Of a stretch of DNA of 64,000 nt, positions 12,389-20,738 are shown piece after piece; the first letter of the stretch is position 1, and each line of letters starts with the position of its first letter. The stretch comes from Planctomycetota bacterium. Lineage in GTDB: Bacteria > Planctomycetota > UBA1135 > GCA-002686595. Made by a program: the position numbers and the translations under genes. The notes under the pieces are model-generated. The model worked only from the letters and a program-made list of their open reading frames with translations, searched no databases and was not told where the DNA came from. Location of the stretch: the NCBI GenBank assembly GCA_030746555.1, contig JASLMK010000078.1, positions 62,001-126,000 of the forward strand, in the 5' to 3' direction.

Positions 12389-13628
12389 AGGGGATCTCCA
12401 GTCCGTGGCTCAGGTTGAAGCCGGAGCCGCAAGGGCTTCCGGCCGGGTCCCGATACCAGATCTGGAAGCGCCGCGTGTCCCCGGGTTGCCAACCACCCTG
12501 GTTTGCGAGCCCCGGCCCCCACGCAGCGTCGCCAGCACCGTCACCGTTGCGCACGCCCAGGCGCTTCACCGTCCCGCCTGCGCAGCGCAGGCCGTCGCCG
12601 AACACGACGCCGTCTCCGTTGTTCACCGCGTTCTCGCCCGCGAAGAGCAAGGCCGGCTGGAACGGCAGCAGTCCGGCCCCGGTCAGGCCGAGGTCGTCGG
12701 CCGCGACGCTCGAGCTTCCCGTCGCCGCGATCATCGCGCCCGCGCCGGTCGAGTTCCCGCAGCCCTCTTGAGGGCCACCGGGGTTGCCGCACGGACAGGC
12801 GGTCCCGCTTCCGTCGCCGAAGCAATAGGCGTTGACGACCAGCCCCGAGCCCCACTCCCATGAGACGACGTCGTGGTTCTCCGCCACGCCTCCCGTCGCC
12901 GCGGTGAAGCCCACGTACGCCATCCCACCGCTCATCAGGTCGATCCCTCCCACGGGGTTTCCGTTGAGCCAGGTACCGCCCAGCTCGAGGTCGTAGGCGA
13001 TGCTCAGCAGGGCTGTCGTGGAGCCGTCGACGAACACCTCCAGCGTGCCGGGCAGGTAGACGACGCGCATCGAGTGCACCGCTCCGTCGCTCGCGTCGAA
13101 GGGGAAGGTCGAACGCCCGATCGAGAACGTCTCGTCGGGCTGGTTCTCGGCCTGGCCATTGGTGTGGACGCTGCAGTGGTTGTCGTCGGGGTCGGGATCG
13201 ACGTTGAAGCCGTTCGGCCAGGTATCGATCTCGAACGCCACCGAGTTCACGAGCCCGGGCCCGGGAGCCGGATCGGAGCCGTAGGCCAAGGATCCCCCCG
13301 GAGAGCCCAGCGCCGCGGTGCCCCGCGGATCGTTGTGGATCACCAGCGCCATGCCGTCCGCTCCCCCACCCGCCGTACTGGTGATCTGGAACTCGAAGGT
13401 CGTCTCGAACCCTCCTCGGACCGTGACGGGCGTGTCGTACCAGGCGCCGCCGACGTTGCTGTTCAGAGACGGCGTCAGCCGCAGCACGCCCTGCCAGGGA
13501 AACGAGTTCCCGACCAGCTCCAGGCCGGTGGTGTCGTCGAAGTCGTCGTAGACGAAGTTCTGGGCGCCGGCCTGGGCGGCGAGGCCGGCCAGGGCGAGAG
13601 AGAGACTGACGAGGGACGCGGGACGCAT
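12378..13628 (-). CDS. Secreted L-type-lectin-like protein with shared C-terminal domain
   Basis: The 416-residue product has a signal peptide ('MRPASLVSLSLALAGLAAQAGAQ'). Residues ~25-260 form a legume/L-type lectin-like beta-sandwich, with 'GGGADGMALVIHNDP', 'SVAFEIDTWPNG' and 'HSMRVVYLPGTLEVFVDG'. The domain probably binds carbohydrate. The last ~150 residues are the C-terminal module seen in three other proteins here: 'YCFGDGSGTACPCGNPGG', then 'VVFGDGLRCAGG' and 'FQIWYRDPAGSPCG'. The ATG is preceded by GGAG at a suitable distance. It is probably extracellular or surface-bound. The target glycan is unknown. Confidence 0.8.
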   Translation of the reverse strand: MRPASLVSLSLALAGLAAQAGAQNFVYDDFDDTTGLELVGNSFPWQGVLRLTPSLNSNVGGAWYDTPVTVRGGFETTFEFQITSTAGGGADGMALVIHNDPRGTAALGSPGGSLAYGSDPAPGPGLVNSVAFEIDTWPNGFNVDPDPDDNHCSVHTNGQAENQPDETFSIGRSTFPFDASDGAVHSMRVVYLPGTLEVFVDGSTTALLSIAYDLELGGTWLNGNPVGGIDLMSGGMAYVGFTAATGGVAENHDVVSWEWGSGLVVNAYCFGDGSGTACPCGNPGGPQEGCGNSTGAGAMIAATGSSSVAADDLGLTGAGLLPFQPALLFAGENAVNNGDGVVFGDGLRCAGGTVKRLGVRNGDGAGDAAWGPGLANQGGWQPGDTRRFQIWYRDPAGSPCGSGFNLSHGLEIPFTL

Positions 13629-13707
13629 GGCGATCTCCAGGGAGAGGGGCCGTCGCGGGGCTCCCCCATCCTACGCGCACCCACCGAAAACGGCGGGACG
13701 CGACTGC

Positions 13708-14685
13708 CTATTGCCAGGTGATCGAGAGGGCGTTGGTCAGGTTGAAGGTCTGGGAGCAGGGTCCGCCCGGATCGCGGTACCAACCCTGGTAGTGCCGCGT
13801 GTCTCCGGCGTGGACCGTCGTCGGCCCCGCCGGTTCACCCGAGAGCGAGTGTCCCGAGGAGTTGACGCTCCCCGCCGAACCGACCAACAGCGGCGGGTAG
13901 TAGCGCCAGACGTTCCCGCCCACGCAACGCAGACCGTCACCGAAGGCGACTCCGTGGCCCCCGTTGATGGCCGCGTCCCCCTGGAAGAAGATCATGAACT
14001 GCCCCCCGACGAGCCCCTGGGCCTCGAGGACCACCGTGTCGGCTCCGACGATCGCATCGCCCGTCGCGGTGAGCACTCCTCCTCCGGAGTGGGCGCTGTT
14101 CCCGCAGCCGTGCCCAGCCGCGCCCGCGTTCCCGCACGGAGCCGCGGTCCCGCTCCCGTCACAAGCGCAGAACGAAGGAAAACCGCCGCCCTTGCCGTCC
14201 GCGAAGTCCAGGATCCAGACCGCGCCGCGATCCGGGCCGCCGTCGTCGTCGTAGGAGGAGCCGACGAGCAGCTCGGGGGAGCCATCACCGGTGAAGTCGC
14301 CTAGGGCTCCCGTCGCGTGGCCGAAGTAGTCCTGGTCGTCGAGGTCTCCGCCGAAGCCTCCCGAGGTGGAGCTGATGACCAGGGTCTGCGTCACCCCTCC
14401 GTTCCCGTCCAGGGAGAGCAACCAGACCGCTCCCCGATCGGTCCCGCCGTCGTCGTCGAGAGGCGCGCCCACGGCAAGGTCGGCGATCCCGTCCCAGTCG
14501 TAGTCCCCCAGGGCCGCGCAGGAGCGGCCGAAGGCATCGCCGTCACTCAAGCCGGCTCCCAGACCGCCGCTCGTGGAGCTGATCTTGGAGTGGTCTAAAA
14601 CGCGTCCGTCCGCCCCCAGGTTCAGGATCCAGACGGCGCCTCGGTCGGCCCCGCCATCGTCGTCTCCCGAAGCACCGACCGCCAA
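13708..14685 (-). CDS. C-terminal part of an FG-GAP repeat protein, separated by an in-frame TGA
   Basis: This frame continues the 14731-15510 gene without a shift; only the TGA at 14731-14733 separates them. It begins inside an FG-GAP blade ('LAVGASGDDDGGADRG') and carries two more blades with 'GDYDWDGIADLAVGA' and 'GDFTGDGSPELLVGS'. It ends with the shared C-terminal domain ('CDGSGTAAPCGNAGAAG', 'VAFGDGLRCVGG', 'YQGWYRDPGGPCSQ'). It has no signal peptide and no convincing start of its own; the TTG at 14685 is only formal. It is therefore either the distal half of a pseudogene, or is made by TGA readthrough or recoding. Confidence 0.65.
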   Translation of the reverse strand: MAVGASGDDDGGADRGAVWILNLGADGRVLDHSKISSTSGGLGAGLSDGDAFGRSCAALGDYDWDGIADLAVGAPLDDDGGTDRGAVWLLSLDGNGGVTQTLVISSTSGGFGGDLDDQDYFGHATGALGDFTGDGSPELLVGSSYDDDGGPDRGAVWILDFADGKGGGFPSFCACDGSGTAAPCGNAGAAGHGCGNSAHSGGGVLTATGDAIVGADTVVLEAQGLVGGQFMIFFQGDAAINGGHGVAFGDGLRCVGGNVWRYYPPLLVGSAGSVNSSGHSLSGEPAGPTTVHAGDTRHYQGWYRDPGGPCSQTFNLTNALSITWQ

Positions 14686-14730
14686 GGAACGGTGGCCGGC
14701 GGCGGAGTGGTGGCCGAGATCGGCGAGGGA

Positions 14731-15510
14731 TCAGCCGAAGCGGTCGAGGTCGTCGAGGGCACCGTCGAAGGTACCGAACCAGTCGCTGATCTTCTGGTGT
14801 CCCGCCACGGTGCCGTCATGGTTGAGGAACAGGACGTACACCGCCCCCCGGTCGGGGCCGCCGTCATCGTCATTGCGCGCCCCGACGGCGAGGTCGACGA
14901 CCGAGTCTCCGTCGAGATCACCGACGGCCTGCACGGAGACCCCGAAACGGTCGGTGTCGTCGAGGACTCCCGTGAAGCCTCCCTCGGTGTCGCTGATCTT
15001 CTGCTCGCTCTTGACCGTTCCGTCATGGTTCAGGAACAGGATGAAGACCGCGCCGCGGTTGAGGCCGCCGTCGTCGTCTTCGAGGGACCCGACCGCTAGA
15101 TCGACGACGCCGTCGCCGTCGAGGTCTCCGAGGGGGGCAACGCTGTGGCCGAACCAGTCCTGGTCGTCGAGGTGGCCGGAGAAGCCGCCTTGGGTGTCGC
15201 TGATCTTCTGCTCGCTCTTGACCGTCCCGTCGGCGTGCAACAAGACGATGTAGAGTGCTCCACGATTGGGGCCTCCGTCATCGTCGAAGCGGGCACCCAC
15301 GGCGATGTCGCGGACTCCGTCGCCGTCCAGGTCTCCGATGGAGGTGACCGACCGTCCAAACGAGTCGCCGTCGTCGAGACCGCCGCCGAAGCCGCCGGCG
15401 GTGTCGCTGATCTTCTGCTCGGAAACGACCTGCCCCGAGGCTTCGTTGACAAAGAGCGCGGCGAGGATGGCGGGGAGAGGGAGGAAGAGGAGCTGTCGGA
15501 TGCGTCGCAC
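14731..15510 (-). CDS. N-terminal part of a secreted FG-GAP repeat protein ending at an in-frame TGA
   Basis: A GTG start at 15510, with CAGGAG ten bases upstream, gives a signal peptide ('RQLLFLPLPAILAALF') and about four FG-GAP blades. Each blade has the pattern 'SEQKISDT-GGF-LDD-D-FG-SV--GDLDGDG--D-AVG'. The frame stops at TGA (codon 260) in the fifth blade, exactly at the residue after 'DRFG' that is Arg, His or Val in the sister blades. Reading on past it gives a degenerate calcium loop ('SLADLGHHSAAG') before the blades become normal again. The product is probably a cell-surface beta-propeller. With the downstream part it would be a 600-residue protein. Confidence 0.7.
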   Translation of the reverse strand: MRRIRQLLFLPLPAILAALFVNEASGQVVSEQKISDTAGGFGGGLDDGDSFGRSVTSIGDLDGDGVRDIAVGARFDDDGGPNRGALYIVLLHADGTVKSEQKISDTQGGFSGHLDDQDWFGHSVAPLGDLDGDGVVDLAVGSLEDDDGGLNRGAVFILFLNHDGTVKSEQKISDTEGGFTGVLDDTDRFGVSVQAVGDLDGDSVVDLAVGARNDDDGGPDRGAVYVLFLNHDGTVAGHQKISDWFGTFDGALDDLDRFG

Positions 15511-15578
15511 GGTGCACGATCTCCTGTTGTCGTGGGGTGGCCGAGGCGAGGCGGTCGGGGATCGACCGCTGCTCGATT

Positions 15579-17327
15579 CTACCGTGATTCCGCCCGATCC
15601 GAGGAGCCCCGCGGCAGGCGGAAGACCTCCAGGGACGGTCCCAGGGCCCGTGCGCACAACACGCGGACGGCCCGGTGCGGCAGGGGGACGTCGGTGGCCT
15701 CCTGATAGGCGAGCGGCAGGGTCGAGAGCGGGACCGTGTCGGGCGTGATGCGCAAGAGGAGCTTGCCCTCCTGCTGCAGCCCGATCCGCACGTCCTCCAC
15801 CTCCCCCGCTACCGAGCGGGAGGTGAAGACCTCGTTGATGCAGTAGTCCCCCTCGAGCGAGTGCACGAACTCCCTGCGCGAGCGCCGGGCCCACTGGCGC
15901 AGGTCGGGGTTGTGCAGTGGAAGCCAACGCGTCCGGAAAGCCGGTCCGGCCACCGGATCGCCCACCGCGTCCTGGTAGCTGTACCAACCCAGATCCCGGC
16001 CGGGGAAGCGCGCCTTCTCCTCCGAGAGAGAGATGCCGTCGGAGCGCAGCGGCATCGTCATCGGCAGGCTGAGGTAGACCGTCTCGCTTTCGGGGTCCAC
16101 CGACTCGCTCATCCAGGCCGCGGCCTCTTCGTAGGTCGAAGGCCAACTCCGCAGCTGGGCGAAGCGCACGACGACGACGGTCGGGAAGGCGAGCACTCCC
16201 GTGAGGACTGCGGTGACAAGCAGCGGCCTTCGTCCACTGAGCAGCCGCCACAGCCCCCAGGCGGCGAGGCAGGCCAAGAATGGAACCAGCGGCAGGAGGA
16301 AGCGCTCGTAGCTGCGCTGGTACATGCCGATCACCACGGCGTAGGGCAGGGCGAAGGAGAGGAGGACGGCACGGTCGGCGAGGGGCGCCGAACACGGGCT
16401 CCGATGCCGGCTCACGAGGTCCCACAGCCACACGATCCCCCCCAGGACGGCACCGATGGCCAGGACGGGATCCCAGGACCACACGGACCACAACAGCACC
16501 GGCACGCCCTTCCCGTTGAAGCGGTCCAGGAAGATCTTGTGGCCGGACTGGTCCAGCTTCGCCCCCGAGACCGACACGCCGCCCCCAGGGGTCGCCGCGC
16601 CCTCCAGGAGAAACGGGTAGAGCAGGAACACGGTCGCCGCGGCGGCGGCGATCAGCCACAGCCACCACAGGTGCCGGACGCGGCCGGAGCGATGGTCCGC
16701 CAGGAAGTGGGCGACGGCGAGGGGGATGAAGACGGCCACGCCGCTCTGTAGGGAGCCGAAGGCCGCCGCGAGCCCCAGCGCCGCCAGGAGGTAGGAGCCC
16801 GCCCGCGGCCGCCGCCGCAGGTGCACGCAGGCCAGGACGCCCAGGACCGCCAGCCCCGCGGCCGCGCCATGGGGTCGGGCCTGCACGGCGAAGTTCACCG
16901 CGAGCAGGTTTGTCCCGGCCAGGGCGGCGGCGAGCAAGGCCCAGCCGCGCGGCATCACGAGCCGCGCCAGCCCGAAGGTCGCCGGGAGGAGTAGCAGGGA
17001 GAGAGCGGCGACGACGAGCCGTACCCGCACGACCGGGTGGATCGCGACGGCGATGTGCTCGGCGAGGCTCGCCGTGGCGGGCGTGTCCCACTCCACGCGC
17101 GGCGTGCAGGCCGCGGCCACATAGGCGAGCAGCAGCGGGTACTTCCCGTAGTTGGAGTTCTCCTCGGGATCGACCGCGGCGGTCTCGATCAGCTCGACCT
17201 GCACCGGGATGTGGGCGTCGGGCTCGATGAACGACGGCAGCAGGTAGTCGATGCCGGTCAGGCGCACCCAGGCGGAGAGAGCGAGCAGCGCCAGGGCGGC
17301 GAGTGCGAGCGCGGTGGATCCCCTCAC
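15579..17327 (-). CDS. Multi-membrane-spanning glycosyltransferase-like protein (GT39/ArnT type)
   Basis: A 582-residue integral membrane protein with about ten hydrophobic segments, then a soluble C-terminal region of ~180 residues. The first periplasmic loop has the acidic motif 'SFIEPDAHIPVQVEL' after transmembrane helix 1. That is the usual position of the catalytic acid in dolichyl/undecaprenyl-phosphate-sugar transferases (GT39/GT83, ArnT/PMT). It probably moves a sugar from a lipid carrier to a lipid or protein outside the membrane; the substrate is unknown. The GTG start at 17327 overlaps the mazG stop as GTGA and suggests translational coupling; a longer frame starts 9 codons upstream. 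Confidence 0.75.
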   Translation of the reverse strand: MRGSTALALAALALLALSAWVRLTGIDYLLPSFIEPDAHIPVQVELIETAAVDPEENSNYGKYPLLLAYVAAACTPRVEWDTPATASLAEHIAVAIHPVVRVRLVVAALSLLLLPATFGLARLVMPRGWALLAAALAGTNLLAVNFAVQARPHGAAAGLAVLGVLACVHLRRRPRAGSYLLAALGLAAAFGSLQSGVAVFIPLAVAHFLADHRSGRVRHLWWLWLIAAAAATVFLLYPFLLEGAATPGGGVSVSGAKLDQSGHKIFLDRFNGKGVPVLLWSVWSWDPVLAIGAVLGGIVWLWDLVSRHRSPCSAPLADRAVLLSFALPYAVVIGMYQRSYERFLLPLVPFLACLAAWGLWRLLSGRRPLLVTAVLTGVLAFPTVVVVRFAQLRSWPSTYEEAAAWMSESVDPESETVYLSLPMTMPLRSDGISLSEEKARFPGRDLGWYSYQDAVGDPVAGPAFRTRWLPLHNPDLRQWARRSRREFVHSLEGDYCINEVFTSRSVAGEVEDVRIGLQQEGKLLLRITPDTVPLSTLPLAYQEATDVPLPHRAVRVLCARALGPSLEVFRLPRGSSDRAESR

Positions 17328-18175
17328 GACAGCGCCCGCTTCGCCGCGCTCCACGCGGCCGTGAGCTCCTCCAGGCTCCGCTGGCCGAGAGCGCCCCCGA
17401 AGCGTCCCTCCATGAACCGAAACCGATCCTCGAAGCGGCCGAGCGCGCCCCGGCAGGCACGCTCGGGATCGATCCCCAGGTAGTCGGCCAGGAAAGCGGT
17501 AGCCAGCAGCACGTCACCCAGCTCCGCCTCGACCCGCTCCCGCTCGAGGTCGTTTGGGTCGACGGCCTCGCGATCCAGGTCCACGCCCGCCAGGGCCTCC
17601 CGCAGCTCGTCGATCTCCTCGCCGACCTTCTCCAGGGCGCCCGCGGCGCTGGCCCACCGAAACCCGGTCGCGACCGCCCGCCCGCAGGTCCGCGCCGCCC
17701 GCTGGAGCGCGGGGAGCGAGCGCGGGACGCCTGCCAGGGCGCTCTCGTCGCCGCCCTTCTCCCGCCGCTCGTCGGCCTTGATCTCCTCCCACTGGCGCAG
17801 CACGTGCTCGGGGTCGGAAGCCTCGGCTTCGCCGAACACGTGCGGGTGGCGGCGCACGAGCTTCTCCGAGACGGTCCGGGCCGCATCCGCCAGGTCGAAG
17901 CGCTCCTCCTCCCCGGCGATGCGGCAGATCAGGGCCAGGACCATGAGGACGTCCCCCGCCTCCTCGACCGTCTCGCCGTCGTCGCCGGCGTCCACGGCCT
18001 CGACGAGCTCGTGCGCCTCCTCGATGAGGTGGGACGCCATGCTGTCGACGGTCTGCTCCCGGTCCCAGGGGCAGCCGCCCGGCTCCCGCAGGCGGTCAAC
18101 GATCTCGAGCAGGCGGCCGATCGCTCGCAGGCGCTCGTCCGCGGGTGATTCGGGCTCCAGGTCTTCCGCGGTCAT
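17324..18175 (-). CDS. mazG: Nucleoside triphosphate pyrophosphohydrolase MazG
   Basis: A cytosolic house-cleaning enzyme that hydrolyses (d)NTPs to NMP and pyrophosphate. Two MazG domains are visible in 283 residues. The first has 'GGCPWDREQTVDSMASHLIEE', where the ExxE and downstream 'EEAGDVLMVLALI' acids bind Mg2+. The second has 'KVGEEIDELREAL' and 'VEAELGDVLLATAFLADYLG'. This matches the E. coli-type two-domain enzyme. The ATG at 18175 begins 'MTAEDLEPESPADERL'. It overlaps the downstream membrane transferase gene by 4 bp and lies 34 bp from queC, so the three are probably one transcription unit. Confidence 0.93.
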   Translation of the reverse strand: MTAEDLEPESPADERLRAIGRLLEIVDRLREPGGCPWDREQTVDSMASHLIEEAHELVEAVDAGDDGETVEEAGDVLMVLALICRIAGEEERFDLADAARTVSEKLVRRHPHVFGEAEASDPEHVLRQWEEIKADERREKGGDESALAGVPRSLPALQRAARTCGRAVATGFRWASAAGALEKVGEEIDELREALAGVDLDREAVDPNDLERERVEAELGDVLLATAFLADYLGIDPERACRGALGRFEDRFRFMEGRFGGALGQRSLEELTAAWSAAKRALS

Positions 18176-18209
18176 GGCATGAGAACCTACAGACCCGGGC
18201 GCCGGACGC

Positions 18210-18917
18210 CTACAAGGCATAGGGCACCGGGTCGGTCCGGCCCGCCTCCCCGAAGCCCTTCAGGCGCAGGGTGCAGGCATCACAACGACCGCAAGCCAAG
18301 AGGGGCGGACCGGCGAGCGGGTCGTAGCACGTGTGGGTCAGCCCCAGATCGCAGTCCAGCTCCTCGGCGCGCAGGACGATGTCGGCCTTGGTCATCTCCA
18401 AGAGCGGCGCTCGGACGCGTATCCGCGCGCCCTCTTGCGTCCCCGCCGCCGTCGCTACCGCGGCGAGGCGCTCGAAGGCCTGAAGGAACGCCGGCCGGCA
18501 GTCGGGGTAGCCGGAGTAGTCGAGGGCGTTGACGCCCAGGAAGAGGTCGCGCGCTCCGAGCACCTCGGCCCACCCCAGGGCTACGGCGAGGAACACGGTG
18601 TTGCGGGCCGGGACGTAGGTCACGGGGACACCGCTCGAGAGCTCCCCCTCCGACCGGTCACGCGGCACGTCGATCTCGTCGGTGAGGGCCGAGCCCCCGA
18701 TCGCCGAGAGGTCCACGTCGACCGTGCGGTGGTCGACGGCGCCCCCGGCGCGAGCGACGCGCCGGGCGGCCTCGAGCTCGACCGCGTGGCGCTGTCCGTA
18801 GCGGAAGGAGAGCGCGTGGGGCGCGAATCCCGCGGCCCGCGCCTCATACAGGGTCACGGCCGAGTCCATGCCTCCCGAGAGGAGGCAAACGGCGGGGCGC
18901 GGGTGCTCGTCGCTCAC
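18210..18917 (-). CDS. queC: 7-cyano-7-deazaguanine synthase QueC
   Basis: Converts 7-carboxy-7-deazaguanine, ammonia and ATP into preQ0, a step in queuosine tRNA modification. The ATP-pyrophosphatase loop is 'CLLSGGMDSAVTLYEA'. The conserved 'VPARNTVFLAVALGWAE' follows. The C-terminal zinc site is 'CYDPLAGPPLLACGRCDAC', giving all four cysteines. The GTG start at 18917 yields 235 residues, normal for the family; upstream extension adds non-conserved sequence. No other queuosine genes are in the window. Confidence 0.95.
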   Translation of the reverse strand: MSDEHPRPAVCLLSGGMDSAVTLYEARAAGFAPHALSFRYGQRHAVELEAARRVARAGGAVDHRTVDVDLSAIGGSALTDEIDVPRDRSEGELSSGVPVTYVPARNTVFLAVALGWAEVLGARDLFLGVNALDYSGYPDCRPAFLQAFERLAAVATAAGTQEGARIRVRAPLLEMTKADIVLRAEELDCDLGLTHTCYDPLAGPPLLACGRCDACTLRLKGFGEAGRTDPVPYAL

Positions 18918-18951
18918 CGGCGGAGTGTACGAAAGGGAGACGCGCCGCTCG

Positions 18952-19161
18952 TCAGTACACCTCGCTTCGCGCGAGGAGCGCGAGTCGAGCCTGTTCCTCG
19001 AGGTCCTCCAGGTCTCGGAGGAAGGCCTCATCCACCGGGAAGAACCGACGAGGGGGAGGCCGAGGAAGCGCTGATCGGGGTCCGGCTCGATCGCTGCGAA
19101 CGGTCACGGGCCCGAACCGGAGTACGGCACCGTCTTCCCCGTGAGTCGGGTCGGGGAGCAT
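18952..19161 (-). CDS. Small hypothetical protein
   Basis: A 69-codon ATG frame lies 34 bp upstream of queC on the same strand, in a gap of about 370 bases between divergent genes. The C-terminal half ('FFPVDEAFLRDLEDLEEQARLALL') looks like an amphipathic helix. The N-terminal half is basic and proline-rich. I see no family resemblance and no strong ribosome binding site. It may be a real short gene in the queC-mazG unit or chance in GC-rich DNA. Nothing else was found in this gap. Confidence 0.35.
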   Translation of the reverse strand: MLPDPTHGEDGAVLRFGPVTVRSDRAGPRSALPRPPPRRFFPVDEAFLRDLEDLEEQARLALLARSEVY

Positions 19162-19289
19162 CGTGCCGACGCACGGCGGGGAAACCTCCTGTTCACGGAA
19201 GAGTGTCCTTGCCCGCAGGCCCTTCGGCCCTAGAGTGAAGGGTCCCCTTCCCCCGACGCGGCGGCATTCCGCAGCAGGAGCCCCTCCCC

Positions 19290-20435
19290 GTGACCCAACC
19301 GACCCCCGATCTCGTCCTCGACGCCCTGCGCGGCGTCGTGGACCCCGACCTGAACCGCGACATCGTGAGCCTCGGCTTCGTGACGCACCACGCCGTCGAG
19401 GACGGCAGGGTCAGCGTGACCATCAACCTCACGACCCCCGCCTGTCCGGTGAAGGACCAGATGAAGGAGGAGGCCGAGCGCTTGCTCCGCGCCATCGACG
19501 GCGTCGAGGAGGTCTCGATCGAGATGACCGCGCAGGTCCAGGGCGCTCCCGCGGCGCGCAACATCGCTCCCGACATCCGCCACATCCTCGCCGTCTCCAG
19601 CGGCAAGGGCGGCGTGGGCAAGAGCACGGTCACCGTCAACCTCGCCTGTGCCCTCGCCAAGACCGGCGCGCGCGTCGGCATCCTCGACTGCGACGTCTAC
19701 GGGCCGGACATCCCGATGATGATGGGCCTCGCCGGACAGCCCGAACAGCAAGAGGGCAAGCTCGTGCCCAAGGAGCGTCACGGGGTGAAGACCATGTCCA
19801 TCGGCTACCTCCTCGACGACGAGAAACCGGTCATCTGGCGCGGCCCGATGATCCACAAGCTCATCGAGCAGTTCCTCTCCGACGTCGACTGGGGAGGGCT
19901 CGACTATCTCCTGGTCGACATGCCGCCCGGCACCGGGGACGCGCAACTCTCCCTGGCCCAGATAGTCCCGCTCTCGGGTACGGTGCTGGTGACGACGCCC
20001 CAGGCGGTCAGCACGTTCGATGTCGGCAAGGCGATCGGCATGTTCCGCCAGGTGAACGTCGAAGTACTGGGCATCGTCGAGAACATGTCAGGCCTCGCCG
20101 TCAGCGGACGGGTCGAGGATGCGAGCGGCGGCCGCGTCGTGCTGCACACGGGCCTGCGCGATGTGGAGCTGGACATCGCCGAGGACGGCGCGTTCTCCAC
20201 CGTGATCGAGGTCTTCGGGACGGGTGGCGCCGAGCTCCTCGCCAACAAGCACGGCTTCCCCATGCTCGGCCGCGTACCGCTCGAGCCCGCCGTGCGCGTG
20301 GGCGGCGACGGCGGAGATCCGGTGGTCGTGGCCGCTCCCGACTCCGCGATCGCCCGCAGCTTCACCGAGATCTCGGGCCTGGTGGCGAGGCGCCTGGCCA
20401 TCCGCGAGCACGCGGAGCTGCCGGTCCTGCAGTAG
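19290..20435 (+). CDS. mrp: Mrp/ApbC-family iron-sulfur cluster carrier P-loop ATPase
   Basis: A cytosolic scaffold/carrier for [4Fe-4S] clusters. Residues 1-80 form a MIP18-like (DUF59) domain. The deviant Walker A is 'SSGKGGVGKST' (103-113) and Walker B is 'YLLVDMPPGTGD'. The GTG start follows GCAGGAG with correct spacing, and the length (381 aa) is normal. One thing is odd. After 'VENMS' (264-267), where Mrp proteins usually carry a CPxC pair that bridges the cluster across the dimer, this protein has a ~40-residue beta-rich stretch without any cysteine, ending in 'VFGTGGAE'. The cluster-binding mode must therefore differ or be lost. Confidence 0.92.
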   Translation: MTQPTPDLVLDALRGVVDPDLNRDIVSLGFVTHHAVEDGRVSVTINLTTPACPVKDQMKEEAERLLRAIDGVEEVSIEMTAQVQGAPAARNIAPDIRHILAVSSGKGGVGKSTVTVNLACALAKTGARVGILDCDVYGPDIPMMMGLAGQPEQQEGKLVPKERHGVKTMSIGYLLDDEKPVIWRGPMIHKLIEQFLSDVDWGGLDYLLVDMPPGTGDAQLSLAQIVPLSGTVLVTTPQAVSTFDVGKAIGMFRQVNVEVLGIVENMSGLAVSGRVEDASGGRVVLHTGLRDVELDIAEDGAFSTVIEVFGTGGAELLANKHGFPMLGRVPLEPAVRVGGDGGDPVVVAAPDSAIARSFTEISGLVARRLAIREHAELPVLQ

Positions 20436-20514
20436 AGCGCACCCCTCACCTGCTCCACGTGCCCCAGATCGCCTCCCGGAGGCGTTCTGCAAGAAACCTC
20501 GACGACGTCCTTCC

Positions 20515-20550
20515 CCGGACGCGAAGGGACACTATGCTCCCTGCGTCCGG
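20515..20550 (+). other. Strong hairpin in the leader between mrp and the DEAD-box helicase gene
   Basis: CCGGACGC pairs perfectly with GCGTCCGG. Inside, GGGA pairs with TCCC around the loop CACTATGC. It lies in the ~300-base region between mrp and the helicase start, which otherwise shows no gene. There is no T-run, so it is not a classical terminator. It could be a 5'-UTR structure of the helicase mRNA or an end-of-transcript hairpin for mrp. Confidence 0.4.
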
Positions 20551-20738
20551 GTCGCGATGGCAGGCGACCCCGCGCGCAGCAGAGAGACCCCGCGGAGCCC
20601 GAACGGCTTTGGAGCCGTGTGACCTCGCGAGGAGATCGCGCCCCCCCATCCCATTTCGTCTCACTCTGTTTCTGCTGGATGAGTGGAGAGACCCGCCCAC
20701 GGAGCGGCGGGACACGGCAGTCACAGACTCCCATTACC

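Noticed and set aside
14713-14733. The FG-GAP TGA as a second selenocysteine codon
   Set aside because: Sister blades have Arg, His or Val here, not Cys. The nearby hairpin loop starts about 10 nt after the TGA and lacks a G in the first two bases, and the following residues look degenerate.
14731-17886. A single 1051-codon minus-strand frame ending at the FG-GAP TGA
   Set aside because: Only its last 260 codons (from 15510) are coding. The rest is out of frame with the membrane transferase and mazG, which are certain.
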